Assembly: GCA_011050235.1 (NCBI GenBank)
Contig: DRGC01000073.1
Span: forward strand, 1-64,000
Direction of reading: 5' to 3'
From: Phycisphaerae bacterium
GTDB taxonomy: Bacteria; Planctomycetota; Phycisphaerae; SM23-33
Length of the DNA: 64,000 bases
Shown here: in pieces, positions 16,957 to 34,506 of the stretch
Layout: each line of letters begins with the position of its first letter
Numbering within the stretch: the first letter of the stretch is position 1
Made by a program: the position numbers and the translations under genes
Notes under the pieces: generated by a model
The model's input: the letters and a program-made list of their open reading frames with translations, nothing else
What the model was told of the DNA's origin: nothing
Database searches by the model: none

Positions 16957-17808
16957 CTAGAGCACCAACTGCCCGTGCCGGACGTTGCGGCGGCGACGAA
17001 GAATAAGCTTGTTCGAGGCCTTGCGGCGCTTGCGGGTCTTGCCGCCCTTGGCCAGTTTGCCGGTCGGCGAGACCGGATCGCGTCCGCCGGCTCGTCGGCC
17101 TTCGCCGCCACCCATCGGGTGGGCGACCGGGTTCATCGCCGAGCCCCGGACGTGCGGGCGCCGGCCCATATGGCGTTTGCGCCCGGCTTTACCGATCCGA
17201 ACGCCCTGATGCTCAACGTTGCCCAACTGCCCGATGGTCGCGCGGCACTTGGCGTTGACGAGGCGACTCTCGCCGGAAGGCAGAACCAACTGGGCCTTGC
17301 CCGCATCACGCGCCGCCAGGCGCGCCACGCCGCCGGCCGACCGGACCATCTTGCCGCCCTGCCCAGGCCGCATCTCCACGTTGTGCACTTCCATGCCCGT
17401 CGGAATGCTCGCCAGCGGCATGCAGTTGCCCACGCGAGGCTCAACCTTCTCGCCAGAGAAAACATCTTCCCCCACCGCCAGCCCCAGCGGGGCGAGGATG
17501 TAACGTTTCTCGCCGTCGGCGTATTCCAGCAGGGCAATGTGGCAGGACCGGTTGGGATCGTATTCGATTGTCAGCACACGGGCGGCCTGATCGTCCTTGT
17601 TGCGCTTGAAGTCGATCAGGCGATACTGGCGCTTGTTGCCGCCGCCGCGATGGCGTGCGGTAATGACGCCCTGGTTGTTTCGTCCGCCGGTCTTTTTCAG
17701 CGGGCGAAGCAGAGCCTTATGGGGGCGCTTGGCCGTCACAGCGTCGTGCGTGTTGACCGAACTGTTCCGCCGCCCTGCTGACGTTCGTTTGTATACTTTG
17801 ACAGGCAT
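16957..17808 (-). CDS. rplB: 50S ribosomal protein L2
   Basis: The 283 residues match L2 along their whole length, including the functionally central [10 protein letters not shown]...SPTGK region with its conserved His in AHPMGGGEG, needed for peptidyl transferase function. Length is usual (270-280). Confidence 0.98.
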   Translation of the reverse strand: MPVKVYKRTSAGRRNSSVNTHDAVTAKRPHKALLRPLKKTGGRNNQGVITARHRGGGNKRQYRLIDFKRNKDDQAARVLTIEYDPNRSCHIALLEYADGEKRYILAPLGLAVGEDVFSGEKVEPRVGNCMPLASIPTGMEVHNVEMRPGQGGKMVRSAGGVARLAARDAGKAQLVLPSGESRLVNAKCRATIGQLGNVEHQGVRIGKAGRKRHMGRRPHVRGSAMNPVAHPMGGGEGRRAGGRDPVSPTGKLAKGGKTRKRRKASNKLILRRRRNVRHGQLVL

Positions 17809-17828
17809 GACTAGATCGATTCGTGGCC

Positions 17829-18113
17829 TTAGAACAGGTCAATCCGGTCGTTCTCGTCCAAGACGACAACGGCCTTCTTCCAGTGGCGCGTCGTGCCCCA
17901 GCTGGCGCGCGTGCGCCGGGGCTTGCCCTTGCGATTGGCCGTACGGACCTCACGCACCTTGACGTTGTATATCTTCTCGATCGCCTGCTTGATCTGCGCT
18001 TTGTTGGCGTCGGTGGACACCTCAAAGGCGTAGGCGTTGCGCGTTTCAGCCTGGTGGGTGCTCTTTTCCGTCACCAGCGGACGGACGACGATGCCGAAGA
18101 TTGTATCCTTCAC
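17829..18113 (-). CDS. rplW: 50S ribosomal protein L23
   Basis: The 94 residues match L23 ([24 protein letters not shown], then [15 protein letters not shown]). It docks trigger factor and SRP at the tunnel exit. The start overlaps the rplD stop by four bases (ATGA). Confidence 0.97.
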   Translation of the reverse strand: MKDTIFGIVVRPLVTEKSTHQAETRNAYAFEVSTDANKAQIKQAIEKIYNVKVREVRTANRKGKPRRTRASWGTTRHWKKAVVVLDENDRIDLF

Positions 18114-18748
18114 GCTGTCGCCTCCTGGGGCTGGCCGGCCAGCAATGTTTGCATGGCCTCGGCCGTGACCAGCATCTTCTGACGCATTGCGACATCGAAG
18201 GCGTTCAGATTCGCAACAACGCAGACCGTCAGGTCCGGGATATTCCGGCTCGATCGGAACACGTTGTCATCCGCCTCGGCCAGCGTCACCAGGCAGGTGC
18301 GGTTGATCTTCAGATTGCGCACGATCTGCGCCATCTCTTTGGTTTTGGGGGCATCGAAGGACAGTTGATCGATCACCATCAGGTCCGACCCGAGGATTTT
18401 GGCCAAGATGGCCGACTTGAGGGCAGCGCGGCGCATCTTCTTGGGCAGGCCCTTGCCGTAACTGTGGGGACGTTTGGCGAACGTGCGGCCGCCGCCGCGA
18501 AGGACGGGAGTGCGGACGGGGCCTCGCCTGGCCCGCCCGGTGCCCTTCTGCTTGAACATCTTGCGGGTCGAGCCGGCGACCATGCCGCGACCTCTGGTGG
18601 CGGCCGAGCCCTGGCGGCGATTGGCGTGATACGCCACGATCGCCTGCTTCAGCAGCGGCGCGTTGACCGTCGAGCCGAGCAGGTCTTCATCAACCTTCAG
18701 CGTGTCGATCTGTTTGCCGTTTCGATTGTATACGGGAACTTCCAGCAT
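18110..18748 (-). CDS. rplD: 50S ribosomal protein L4
   Basis: The 212 residues start MLEVPVYNRNGKQIDTLKVD; the tunnel loop contains KMFKQKGTGRARRGPVRTPVLRGGG. AGGA lies 7 bases before ATG 18748, and an upstream in-frame start at 18901 runs deep into rplC, so it is rejected. In E. coli L4 represses the S10 operon; no equivalent leader hairpin was identified here. Confidence 0.97.
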   Translation of the reverse strand: MLEVPVYNRNGKQIDTLKVDEDLLGSTVNAPLLKQAIVAYHANRRQGSAATRGRGMVAGSTRKMFKQKGTGRARRGPVRTPVLRGGGRTFAKRPHSYGKGLPKKMRRAALKSAILAKILGSDLMVIDQLSFDAPKTKEMAQIVRNLKINRTCLVTLAEADDNVFRSSRNIPDLTVCVVANLNAFDVAMRQKMLVTAEAMQTLLAGQPQEATA

Positions 18749-18765
18749 CGTCGTTTCCTGACTCG

Positions 18766-19425
18766 CTACGAATTGACCTTGGCGGTTTTGGAGACGCGGA
18801 CGAACACCATGTCGCCGTTGGCCCCGGGCAATGCACCCTTGATCAGCAGGAGGCCGTTTTCCTTGTCCACCGCAATCAGCCGGTGGTTCCGTGTCGTGCA
18901 TCTCGCGTGGCCCATGTGACCGGCCATTCGCTTGCCCTTCTTGACGTTGCCGCCGCCGCCCAGGTCGCTGCCGTGGCTGGAGATCGAACCGCCCGCCCGG
19001 TGCATGCGCTTGACGCCGTGGCCGTCGCCCAGGCCTTTGAAGTTGTGACGCTTCATCACGCCGGCGAAGCCTCGCCCTTTGCTTGTCCCGACCACGTCGA
19101 CGAACTTGACCTCGTCAAACACCTCGACGGTAACGGCCTGGCCGACTTCCACATCCTCGGCAGGCCCGTCCAGACGGACTTCGCGAACGAATCGCTTCGG
19201 GGCGGCATTGGCCTTGGCGGCATGGCCGATCTGCGGCTTGGTGGCGCGGTGGGCCTTGACATCGATGACGCCGATCTGCACGGCGTTGTAGCCGTCGGAC
19301 TGATCGCTCTTGATTTGCAAGACCCTGCACGGCTTGGCCTCGACGACGGTGACAGGATGCAACACGCCCTCGTCGTCAAACACCTGCGTCATGCCGATCT
19401 TTTTGCCAAGCATCGCCGGAATCAT
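18766..19425 (-). CDS. rplC: 50S ribosomal protein L3
   Basis: About 219 residues starting MIPAMLGKKIGMTQVFDDEG, with the conserved GHMGHARCTTRNHRLIAVD and a central loop reaching toward the peptidyl transferase centre. Start choice: AAGG lies 9 bases before ATG 19425; a GTG two codons upstream (19431) and an ATG at 19413 are possible alternatives. The next gene is rplD, 17 bases downstream. Confidence 0.96.
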   Translation of the reverse strand: MIPAMLGKKIGMTQVFDDEGVLHPVTVVEAKPCRVLQIKSDQSDGYNAVQIGVIDVKAHRATKPQIGHAAKANAAPKRFVREVRLDGPAEDVEVGQAVTVEVFDEVKFVDVVGTSKGRGFAGVMKRHNFKGLGDGHGVKRMHRAGGSISSHGSDLGGGGNVKKGKRMAGHMGHARCTTRNHRLIAVDKENGLLLIKGALPGANGDMVFVRVSKTAKVNS

Positions 19426-19450
19426 TGCCACAACCCTTGTCTGGCCTGGT

Positions 19451-19759
19451 CTAGGCCTTGATCTTTACAAACACGCCGGCAGGCACGACCAGCCGGTTCA
19501 GCGCTTCCACGGTCCGAACGGTCGGCTCGTAGATGTCGATGATGCGTTTGTGCGTTCGCATCTCGAACTGTTCGCGCGATTTCTTGTCCACGTGCGGACT
19601 GCGCAACACGGTGTACCGCTCGATGCGCGTCGGCAACGGGATCGGGCCACGGACCCTCGCGCCGGTGCGTTCGGCGTGATCCACGATCTCCTTTGCCGAG
19701 GCGTCCAAGGCGCGGTGATCATACGCCTCCATGCGAATTCGAATCTTATCGGTAGTCAT
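19451..19759 (-). CDS. rpsJ: 30S ribosomal protein S10
   Basis: The 102 residues match S10/NusE ([29 protein letters not shown], then [29 protein letters not shown]). It serves in the 30S head and in NusB-dependent antitermination. It is the first gene of the S10 cluster and lies 63 bases downstream of a near-consensus promoter. Confidence 0.98.
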   Translation of the reverse strand: MTTDKIRIRMEAYDHRALDASAKEIVDHAERTGARVRGPIPLPTRIERYTVLRSPHVDKKSREQFEMRTHKRIIDIYEPTVRTVEALNRLVVPAGVFVKIKA

Positions 19760-19821
19760 GAAGTTATTCTCCGCTCGCCGCGAGCGTTAGCATCCTCTCC
19801 GGCCAAGTGCAGAGCTCCTCA

Positions 19822-19849
19822 AAATTACAGAAAAAACTTTTCCTGTCAA
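19822..19849 (-). promoter_or_regulatory. Sigma-70-type promoter before rpsJ
   Basis: On the minus strand, TTGACA (19849-19844) and TAATTT (19827-19822) are 16 bases apart, in an AT-rich pocket very unlike the GC-rich surroundings. A-rich sequence lies upstream of the -35 element. It should restart transcription of the S10-spc-alpha genes after fusA. The -35 element continues as GGAAAA, exactly as in the promoter at 36.9 kb. Confidence 0.75.
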
Positions 19850-19888
19850 CGGCTTTTGGCACTTTTTTTGCATTTTTCGCACTTTGGG

Positions 19889-21967
19889 TCAAAAATTTTT
19901 CAGGATCGTCTCCCCCACCGCCGGCGGCACGGGGGCGTAACTGTCCGGTTCCATCGAATAGGTCGCTCGCCCTTGGCTTAGCGAACGCAGTTCTGTGGCG
20001 TATCCGAACATCTCTCCCAACGGCACGGTGGCCGTCAGGACCTGGAATCGCCCGCGATGTTCGCTTTCGCGAATCTCGCCACGCCGCCGTGTCAGGTCGC
20101 CGCTGACGGCGCCGAAATACTCCTCAGGCGTGTTAACCTGCACGCGCATAATAGGTTCCAGCAAGACCGGACGGGCCTTGGCGACTGCTTCGTTGAAGGC
20201 CAAGACGCCCGCCTGATGAAAGGCGATCTCGCTGCTGTCCTCGGAGTGCTCCTTGCCGTCCAGCAGCGTCACCTTGATGTTGACCATCGGGAAACAGCCC
20301 GTCAGCGGCCCGGTGGCGGCCGCCGCCTCGACGCCTTCGGCCACGGCCGGAACGTAGTCCTTGGAGATCGCCCCGCCGTGGATGGCGTTCTCGAAGACCA
20401 GGCGATGCTCGCTGTCGGCCGACTCGAAGGGCTCGATACGGATTTCCACCACGCCGTACTGTCCCCGGCCGCCCGTCTGGCGAATGAACCGCCCTTCGGC
20501 TTCGGCGGTGGTGGTGACGGTCTCCTTGTAGGCGACGCTGGGCGTGCCCACGCGCACGTCCACGCCAATGTCGCGGGTGAGCTTATGCTTGATGATCTCC
20601 AGGTGGAGTTCGCCCATCCCGGAGATCGTGCTCTGGCCGGTCTGATCGTCGTAACGGAACTGGAAACTCGGATCCTCGCGCCGCAGCATCGCCAGCGCCT
20701 CGACGAGCTTCTGCTTGTCGGCGTTGCTGCGCGGCTCGATGGCCATCGTGATCACCGGCTCGGGGAACTCCAGCCGCTGCAGCACAATGTGCTTGCGCAT
20801 GTCGCACAGCGTGTCGCCTGTGAGAGACTTTCGAAGCCCCACCAGCGCCACGATGTCCCCGGCCGAGGCCTCCTCGCGTTTGATTCGCTGCTTGGCGTGC
20901 ATCTCCCAGATACGGGCGACGTTCTCTTTGGTGCGCTGCGTGCTGTTGAAGACGCGCGTGCCCGCCTTGATCGTGCCGCTGTAAATCCTGGCGAAGTTCA
21001 GATCGCCGTGCCGGTCGGACGTGATCTTGAAGACCAACGCGCTGAACGACTCGTTCGGATCGCACGCGCGCTCGACGTGCGTGTCGCTGTCGAGGTCGGC
21101 GTATCCGCTGACGGGCGGCACGTCCAACGGGGAAGGTAAATACTGCGTGACCGCATCCAGAAGCAGTCGCATGCCCATGTGCTTCAAGGCCGAGCCGCAC
21201 AGCACCGGGTGCAGTTTCCCCGCGATCGTGGCGGTGCGAACGGCGCGCATGATTTCCTGGTCGCTGATGGGCTCATCGTGCAGGAACTTGTCCAGCAGCT
21301 CGTCGTCATATTCTGCGGCTTTTTCGATCAGATCGTGGCGGTGCAATTCGAGTTCGTCGTGGTACTCGTCGGGGACGTCGATCTCGACCCGCTCGGCCCC
21401 GACATCCGATGCGTTGTAGACATACGCCTTGCGGGCGATCAGATCGATCTGCCCGACAAATGTTTCGCCCTCGCCCATGGGAATCTGCAGGAGCAGGGGC
21501 TCGGCCCCGAGGCGAGCCGCGAGTTCGCCGACGACCTTCTCGAAGTCGGCCCCCAAGCGATCCATCTTATTGATCAGGCACAGCCGGGGCACGCCGTAGC
21601 GGTCGGCTTGGTGCCAGACCGTCTCGGACTGGGCCTCCACGCCGCCGACGGCACAGAATACCGCGACCGCCCCGTCGAGAACGCGCAGGGACCGCTCGAC
21701 TTCGATCGTAAAATCGACGTGACCGGGCGTATCGATGAGAGTCATCGTGTGTCCGGCCCATTCGAACGTGGTGGCCGCAGACGTGATCGTAATACCTCGC
21801 TCCTGCTCCTCGACGAGATAGTCCATGATCGCCGTGCCGTGGTGGACCTCGCCAATCTTGTGCGTGCGCCCGGCGAAATACAGGATCCGCTCGGTGCACG
21901 TCGTCTTACCGGCGTCGATGTGCGCCATGATGCCGATATTGCGAAGTTGACTTAACTCTTTAGCCAC
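19889..21967 (-). CDS. fusA: Elongation factor G
   Basis: The GTPase that drives translocation. The 692 residues have the G1 loop AHIDAGKTT, switch II DTPGHVDF, the NKMD base-specificity motif and domains II-V. Length is normal (690-705). It follows rpsL-rpsG as in the str operon, although 354 bases separate it from rpsG, and tuf is not downstream but at the head of the whole block. Confidence 0.98.
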   Translation of the reverse strand: MAKELSQLRNIGIMAHIDAGKTTCTERILYFAGRTHKIGEVHHGTAIMDYLVEEQERGITITSAATTFEWAGHTMTLIDTPGHVDFTIEVERSLRVLDGAVAVFCAVGGVEAQSETVWHQADRYGVPRLCLINKMDRLGADFEKVVGELAARLGAEPLLLQIPMGEGETFVGQIDLIARKAYVYNASDVGAERVEIDVPDEYHDELELHRHDLIEKAAEYDDELLDKFLHDEPISDQEIMRAVRTATIAGKLHPVLCGSALKHMGMRLLLDAVTQYLPSPLDVPPVSGYADLDSDTHVERACDPNESFSALVFKITSDRHGDLNFARIYSGTIKAGTRVFNSTQRTKENVARIWEMHAKQRIKREEASAGDIVALVGLRKSLTGDTLCDMRKHIVLQRLEFPEPVITMAIEPRSNADKQKLVEALAMLRREDPSFQFRYDDQTGQSTISGMGELHLEIIKHKLTRDIGVDVRVGTPSVAYKETVTTTAEAEGRFIRQTGGRGQYGVVEIRIEPFESADSEHRLVFENAIHGGAISKDYVPAVAEGVEAAAATGPLTGCFPMVNIKVTLLDGKEHSEDSSEIAFHQAGVLAFNEAVAKARPVLLEPIMRVQVNTPEEYFGAVSGDLTRRRGEIRESEHRGRFQVLTATVPLGEMFGYATELRSLSQGRATYSMEPDSYAPVPPAVGETILKNF

Positions 21968-22321
21968 AGACGTCTTTCACTCGTACCACGAACCTGCGCA
22001 CATGCAGCCCGGCGGGCTGCAATGCACCTGTTCCGATCCGAACACAATGGTGTTGCGGAAGCCTGTCACGTGTCCGACAGGCGCCGGCCTTAACGGCTGA
22101 ACTGTCGCATTGCCACAGACCAGCGACAGCCGCCTTGAGCAGACCGGCCCGGTTGTCCTATCTCTCGCGAGCCCCGGCCCACAATTGGGACCGGGGTCGT
22201 CCGTCCCTGAGGGATTCCGAACGATTCAACCAAGCACCGTTTCGTCGGCTAGCAGATAAGCCGACTGGCCGCGCTACGCAGGCCGCAACGCGACACCATC
22301 GCCGCGCCGCAGCACAAACAA
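21968..22321. other. Long rpsG-fusA intergenic region with hairpins
   Basis: No gene is visible in these 354 bases, which is unusual in a block where gaps are otherwise 3-60 bases. Short hairpins occur: a 7-bp stem with 3-base loop at 22004-22020 (GCAGCCC/GGGCTGC) and a 6-bp stem at 22062-22081 (CCTGTC/GACAGG). They could act as processing sites, an attenuator or an EF-G leader. Confidence 0.5.
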
Positions 22322-22798
22322 CTACCAGGCAAAGTGGGCAAAGGCCTTGTTGGCCTCGGCCATGCGATGCACGTTTTCGCGCGTCGTCATGGCGGCCCCT
22401 TCGCCGTTGTAAGCATCCATCAATTCCTTGGCCAGCCGCCGGCAGGTGGCTTGGCCCGATCCGGAGCGCACCGCATCGCGGATCCACCGAAACGCCAGCG
22501 ACAACTGGCGCTTCGCGTTGACCTGCATCGGGACCTGATAGTTCGCACCGCCCACGCGCTTGGAGCGGACCTCAAGCATCGGCTTGACGTTTTCGATCGC
22601 CTTTTCCATCACCTTGTCCGGCGTGACGTCGGTGATCTTGTCGCTGATAATATCGAACGCGTCGTAGACGATCCGCTGCGCGATGGACTTCTTGCCGTCC
22701 CGCATGAGGCAGTTGACGAACTTCGCCACCAGCTTGCTGTGATACTTCGGATCCGGCTTCAACTGCTGTGCCGATGCGGTGAACTTCTTGTATGCCAT
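22322..22798 (-). CDS. rpsG: 30S ribosomal protein S7
   Basis: The 158 residues match S7 ([24 protein letters not shown], then [15 protein letters not shown]-type [13 protein letters not shown] and [23 protein letters not shown]). It nucleates the 30S head and represses the str operon in E. coli. 25 bases separate it from rpsL. Confidence 0.98.
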   Translation of the reverse strand: MAYKKFTASAQQLKPDPKYHSKLVAKFVNCLMRDGKKSIAQRIVYDAFDIISDKITDVTPDKVMEKAIENVKPMLEVRSKRVGGANYQVPMQVNAKRQLSLAFRWIRDAVRSGSGQATCRRLAKELMDAYNGEGAAMTTRENVHRMAEANKAFAHFAW

Positions 22799-22823
22799 GG
22801 TCCCTTATCCTGGTTGCCCGATG

Positions 22824-23195
22824 CTACTTGGGCCGCTTCGTTCCGTATTTGCTGCGACTTTGTCTGCGGCCCTCGACACCCAGCGCGTCCAGCGTGCCGC
22901 GGACGATGTGATACCGAACGCCCGGCAGATCGCGGACGCGTCCGCCGCGAACCAGCACGATGCTGTGCTCCTGGAGGTTGTGATCGATACCCGGAATGTA
23001 GGCCGTCACTTCCTTCCCGTTGCTCAACCGGACCCTGGCAACCTTCCGCAGCGCTGAGTTGGGCTTCTTGGGCGTGACCGTCTTGACCAGCAGACAGACG
23101 CCCCGCTTTTGCGGGCTGTGATCCAAGGCCACGTTCTTCTTCTTGGCCTTCTGCAGCCGGCGAGGCTTGCGGACCAGTTGATTCGTCGTGGGCAT
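22824..23195 (-). CDS. rpsL: 30S ribosomal protein S12
   Basis: The 123 residues start [20 protein letters not shown] and contain the decoding-centre motif [16 protein letters not shown] and [17 protein letters not shown]. The two Lys positions linked to streptomycin resistance are unaltered (PKKPNSA and the [10 protein letters not shown] region). GAGGA precedes ATG 23195; an upstream in-frame start at 23279 would overlap rpoC. Confidence 0.97.
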   Translation of the reverse strand: MPTTNQLVRKPRRLQKAKKKNVALDHSPQKRGVCLLVKTVTPKKPNSALRKVARVRLSNGKEVTAYIPGIDHNLQEHSIVLVRGGRVRDLPGVRYHIVRGTLDALGVEGRRQSRSKYGTKRPK

Positions 23196-23235
23196 AAAAA
23201 CATCCTCGTTCGCACCTTCGAAGGTGCCGCAATCG

Positions 23236-27537
<4,302 letters not shown>

Positions 27538-27582
27538 GCTTGATCGCTCCTTGGGGAACGCTCGTGTGTAGTTCGAGCCGGC

Positions 27583-31344
<3,762 letters not shown>

Positions 31345-31390
31345 CGGGGGGTGTCCTCGTTATGTAATCAGCCGTCGCTCATTCGGTTGC

Positions 31391-31470
31391 CACCGGGCCT
31401 GGCCCGGGTGCACACATCATCGCAGACACAATCCAGTCGGCGCCCGGCCCACCGGGCCGGGATGCCGACT
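31391..31470 (-). promoter_or_regulatory. Hairpin pair between rplL and rpoB (probable attenuator or processing site)
   Basis: The 139-base rplL-rpoB gap holds two GC-rich palindromes. One is at 31391-31410 (CACCGGGC against GCCCGGGTG). A larger one spans 31435-31470, with an outer 7-bp stem (AGTCGGC/GCCGACT) and an inner 8-bp stem (CCCGGCCC/GGGCCGGG) around a 3-base loop. The same gap in E. coli holds an attenuator and an RNase III site that lower rpoBC relative to rplJL; the position suggests an analogous job. No T-run follows. Confidence 0.6.
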
Positions 31471-31483
31471 GGGAGGATTCGTG

Positions 31484-31912
31484 CTATTCGATCGCCACCG
31501 TGGCGCCGGCCTCTTCCAGCTGCGCCTTGGCCTCGTCGGCCTCTTCCTTGGGGACGCCTTCTTTGACCGGCTTGGGGGCGTTGTCGACCAGATCCTTGGC
31601 CTCTTTGAGACCAAGACTCGTCAGCGCGCGCACGGCCTTGATGACCTGGATCTTCTTGTCGCCGATTTCTTTCAGGACCACGTTGAAGGAGGTCTGCTCT
31701 TCCTCTTCCTCCACGGCGCCCGCCCCGGGAGCGGCCATCATGACCGCACCGCCGGCGGCCGGCTCGATGCCGTGCTCGGCCTTCATGTAATCCTTGAGGT
31801 CGACGGCTTCCTTGAGCGTCAGCCCGGCCAGCTTGTCGCCGAGTTTCTTGATCGCACTGTCGAATTCCTTGGGCTCTTCAACGGTCGCTTCAATGGTCGC
31901 TTCTTCCGACAT
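31484..31912 (-). CDS. rplL: 50S ribosomal protein L7/L12
   Basis: The 142 residues have an N-terminal dimerisation helix region, a flexible Ala/Gly-rich hinge (about 53-68) and the C-terminal factor-binding domain ([34 protein letters not shown]). An acidic EEEEEQ stretch sits after the hinge. Slightly longer than usual (120-130) at the N-terminus. Confidence 0.97.
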   Translation of the reverse strand: MSEEATIEATVEEPKEFDSAIKKLGDKLAGLTLKEAVDLKDYMKAEHGIEPAAGGAVMMAAPGAGAVEEEEEQTSFNVVLKEIGDKKIQVIKAVRALTSLGLKEAKDLVDNAPKPVKEGVPKEEADEAKAQLEEAGATVAIE

Positions 31913-31952
31913 CTCTAGACTCCATCACATCACAGTTAACCAGCCTGATAGG

Positions 31953-31971
31953 TGCGACCCCAGTGGTCGCA
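31953..31971 (-). other. Hairpin between rplJ and rplL
   Basis: TGCGACC and GGTCGCA form a 7-bp stem with a 5-base loop in the 96-base gap. It may space or boost rplL translation relative to rplJ, since L7/L12 is needed in several copies per ribosome. Not a clear terminator. Confidence 0.4.
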
Positions 31972-32008
31972 TTTAACCCCGAAGGGCCAATCCGCAGCCG
32001 GGTGATAT

Positions 32009-32653
32009 CTATTCTTCTTGCGGAGCTGCCTCGGCGTCGCCTTCCGGCGCCTCGGCCGAAGCAGCGCCGGCATCGTCGCTGTCGCCGCCGGGCGCCGGCA
32101 CGGGGGCGCCGGCATCGCCATCCTCGACATCTTCGCTGCCGTCGCCCTGCTCTTCGATGGCCTCGATTAACGCGGCAATCGCGCCGCCCGGAGCGATCAG
32201 GCAGCTGGCCAAGTTGGCGCCCGGTGAGAGCGCGGCCTGAAGCACCTGGGCAATCGCCTCTTCCCGCGTGGGATAGTTCGCCAGCTCTTCCATCCGCTCG
32301 GCGCCATACACGTCGCCGTCCAGCAACGCGCCCTTCAGGCCCAGTTGCTCGACCTCCTTGCGAATGTCGCGAAGCTCTCGAACGACCGATATGATGCTCT
32401 CGCCGCCCCAGGCCAGGGCGCACGGGCCTTCCAGCAAGGCGACGGCGTCGTCCAGCCCGACCTGTTTGAACGCATACCGCGCCATGGAGTTCTTCACCAC
32501 GCTCAGGCGAATGCTTTTTTCCGTGAGGCGGCGGCGAATCTGATTCGTCGTATTGGCGTCGATGCCGGTTAGGTCCACCACCGCCACCGCGTCCACACCG
32601 TCCAGCTGGCCAACCAGCTGGGTGCGCATCATTTCTTTAACGGGCTTGCTCAT
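32009..32653 (-). CDS. rplJ: 50S ribosomal protein L10 with acidic C-terminal tail
   Basis: Residues 1 to about 170 match L10 (SKPVKEMMRTQLVGQLDGVDAVAVVDLTG, then helix 8 that carries the L7/L12 dimers). The family is usually about 165-180 residues; this one has 214, with a low-complexity Asp/Glu/Ala/Pro tail after residue 170. Only 12 bases separate it from rplA, so the usual L10 leader upstream of rplJ is absent. Confidence 0.96.
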   Translation of the reverse strand: MSKPVKEMMRTQLVGQLDGVDAVAVVDLTGIDANTTNQIRRRLTEKSIRLSVVKNSMARYAFKQVGLDDAVALLEGPCALAWGGESIISVVRELRDIRKEVEQLGLKGALLDGDVYGAERMEELANYPTREEAIAQVLQAALSPGANLASCLIAPGGAIAALIEAIEEQGDGSEDVEDGDAGAPVPAPGGDSDDAGAASAEAPEGDAEAAPQEE

Positions 32654-32665
32654 GAATCACCTCGA

Positions 32666-33346
32666 CTAGATGTCTAATTCAACGGCCGGTGACATCGTCG
32701 TCGCCAGGCAGACTTTCTTGATGTAGGTTCCCTTGGCCGACGACGGCCGAATGGACCGAATGTGGCCGATGAACATCGTCACATTCTCGGCAAGCTTGTC
32801 CGGCTCGAAACTGATCTTGCCGACAGGAATGTGGATGTTGCCGCCATCGTCGCTACGGAACTCCAGCTTGCCGGCGGAATACTCGGTGACCATCTTGGCC
32901 ACGTCGTCGCCGACCGTGCCCGCCTTGGGAGAGGGCATCTTGCCCTGGGGGCCCAAGGTCCGACCGAGCTTGGAGACGTCTCGCATCACCTTGGGCGAGG
33001 CGACGGCCACGTCGAAATCCATCCACCCGTCCATGACTTTCTTGATCAGTTCCTGGTGGCCGGCTTCGACGGCGCCGGCCTCGATGGCGGCCTCGACGTC
33101 GGCTTCTTCACAGAAGGCCACCACACGTTTGGTCGCGCCGATGCCGTTGGGCAGGGACAAGGCCCCTCGCAGGGCCTGGTCGGCATGCTTGGGATCGATT
33201 CCCAGGTGCATCACCAACTCGACCGACGCGTCGAAGGTCGTGCGCGACAGTCCGCTGAGGGTCTTGATGGCCTCGGCCACCGAAACCTTGCCTTCCGGCA
33301 GGGCCTCGATGTCCTGGCGGTAGCGTTTGCTGCGTTGTTTCGCCAT
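32666..33346 (-). CDS. rplA: 50S ribosomal protein L1
   Basis: The 226 residues start MAKQRSKRYRQDIEALPEGK and include the signature GRTLGPQGKMPSPKAGTV. AGGAA lies 6 bases before ATG 33346; an upstream in-frame start at 33514 overlaps rplK. The 97-base gap to rplK contains hairpins (33361-33373 and 33404-33431). Confidence 0.97.
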   Translation of the reverse strand: MAKQRSKRYRQDIEALPEGKVSVAEAIKTLSGLSRTTFDASVELVMHLGIDPKHADQALRGALSLPNGIGATKRVVAFCEEADVEAAIEAGAVEAGHQELIKKVMDGWMDFDVAVASPKVMRDVSKLGRTLGPQGKMPSPKAGTVGDDVAKMVTEYSAGKLEFRSDDGGNIHIPVGKISFEPDKLAENVTMFIGHIRSIRPSSAKGTYIKKVCLATTMSPAVELDI

Positions 33347-33443
33347 CGATGGTTCCTTGCGTCCCGTAGGGACTCCCACTGCTATTCGCCCGTGGTCAGG
33401 CGTCCTGGCCCCACCGGCGGCGCCGGCCAGGCCAAGGGTTTGT

Positions 33444-33869
33444 CTATCGTTCCACGTCGATGCCCATGCTGCGGGCCGTGCCTTCGATGATCCGGCAGGC
33501 ATGGTCCAGATCATGGGCGCTGAGGTCTGCCAGTTTCGTCTCAGCGATCTGTCGGACCTGCTCGGCCGTCACCGAGCCGACCTTCTCTTTGTTGGGGACA
33601 CCCGAGCCCTTGGCGATCTGGGCGGCATCCTTCAGCAGGGCCGCGGCCGGCGGGCTCTTCGTAATGAACGTGAAGGTCCTGTCGCCGTAGACACTGATCA
33701 CGACGGGGATCGGCGTGCCGTTGTATTCCTTCGTCGCTTCGTTGAACTGCGAGACGAACTGCCCGATGTTGACGTTGTGCTGGCCCAGCGCCGGACCGAT
33801 AGGCGGGGCCGGCGTAGCCTGCCCGCCGGGGGCTTGCAGTTTAATTTGTGCAACAATTTCCTTCGCCAT
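33444..33869 (-). CDS. rplK: 50S ribosomal protein L11
   Basis: The 141 residues match L11 ([35 protein letters not shown], then the RNA-binding C domain). The Pro-rich thiostrepton-site helix is normal. It follows nusG by 52 bases, as in most bacteria. Confidence 0.98.
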   Translation of the reverse strand: MAKEIVAQIKLQAPGGQATPAPPIGPALGQHNVNIGQFVSQFNEATKEYNGTPIPVVISVYGDRTFTFITKSPPAAALLKDAAQIAKGSGVPNKEKVGSVTAEQVRQIAETKLADLSAHDLDHACRIIEGTARSMGIDVER

Positions 33870-33921
33870 GATTTTCTATACTCTCGCGAACAAAGCACAC
33901 CACGCGACGGGCGGCCGCATG

Positions 33922-34482
33922 TCAGACTCGTTCCACCTGCCAGTATTCCAGTTCCATCGGCGTCGCCCGGCCGAAAATCGTCACGATGACTCGGACCAGG
34001 CCCTTGTCGATCAGGACCTCGTCCACGGGGCCTTCGAAGTTCTCGAACGCGCCTTCCTTAATCTTGACGATGTCGCCCTTGCCGAACTCCACCGCCACCG
34101 GAGCGCCTTCGACGGCCTTCTCGACCTGCATCAGCATTTTCTCGACGTCGGCCGGCGCCATCGCGGTGGGCTTGCCGCCCGAGCCGATAAAATCGCCCAC
34201 GCCCGTGGTTTCACGAATCAGATACCAGGGCTCCTCGGCGAGTCGACCGCTTTCATCCAACTCCATCTCGATGAACACGTAGCCGGGGTACATCTTCCGA
34301 TCGACGAACTTCTTCTTTTCGCGGGCGCGGCCGCCTCGCGGGGTCGGACGACGCTCCGTTGGCACAAGGATTCGCCCGATCCGCGCCTCCAGAGCTTCGA
34401 TCTTGACCTTGCGCTCCAAAGCATCGCGCACCTGATCTTCCTTATTGGAAGCTACTCGCAATACAAACCATTGCATGGTCAT
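33922..34482 (-). CDS. nusG: Transcription antitermination factor NusG
   Basis: About 186 residues. The N-terminal NGN domain starts WFVLRVASNKEDQVRDAL and carries YPGYVFIEMELD; a C-terminal KOW domain holds the text FGKGDIVKIKEGAFENFEGPVDEV. It couples RNA polymerase to Rho or the ribosome. The start at 34482 has GGACG about 8 bases upstream; ATG 34476 and a GTG at 34491 are also possible. A basic insertion (RPTPRGGRAREKKKFVDRK) lies inside the NGN domain. Confidence 0.96.
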   Translation of the reverse strand: MTMQWFVLRVASNKEDQVRDALERKVKIEALEARIGRILVPTERRPTPRGGRAREKKKFVDRKMYPGYVFIEMELDESGRLAEEPWYLIRETTGVGDFIGSGGKPTAMAPADVEKMLMQVEKAVEGAPVAVEFGKGDIVKIKEGAFENFEGPVDEVLIDKGLVRVIVTIFGRATPMELEYWQVERV

Positions 34483-34506
34483 CGCCGCCACGTCCTGTTC
34501 GTCACT

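Noticed and set aside
33347-33443. L1-binding autoregulatory leader between rplK and rplA
   Set aside because: Hairpins exist (33361-33373, 33404-33431), but I could not match them to the known L1 target motif, so no regulatory site was called.
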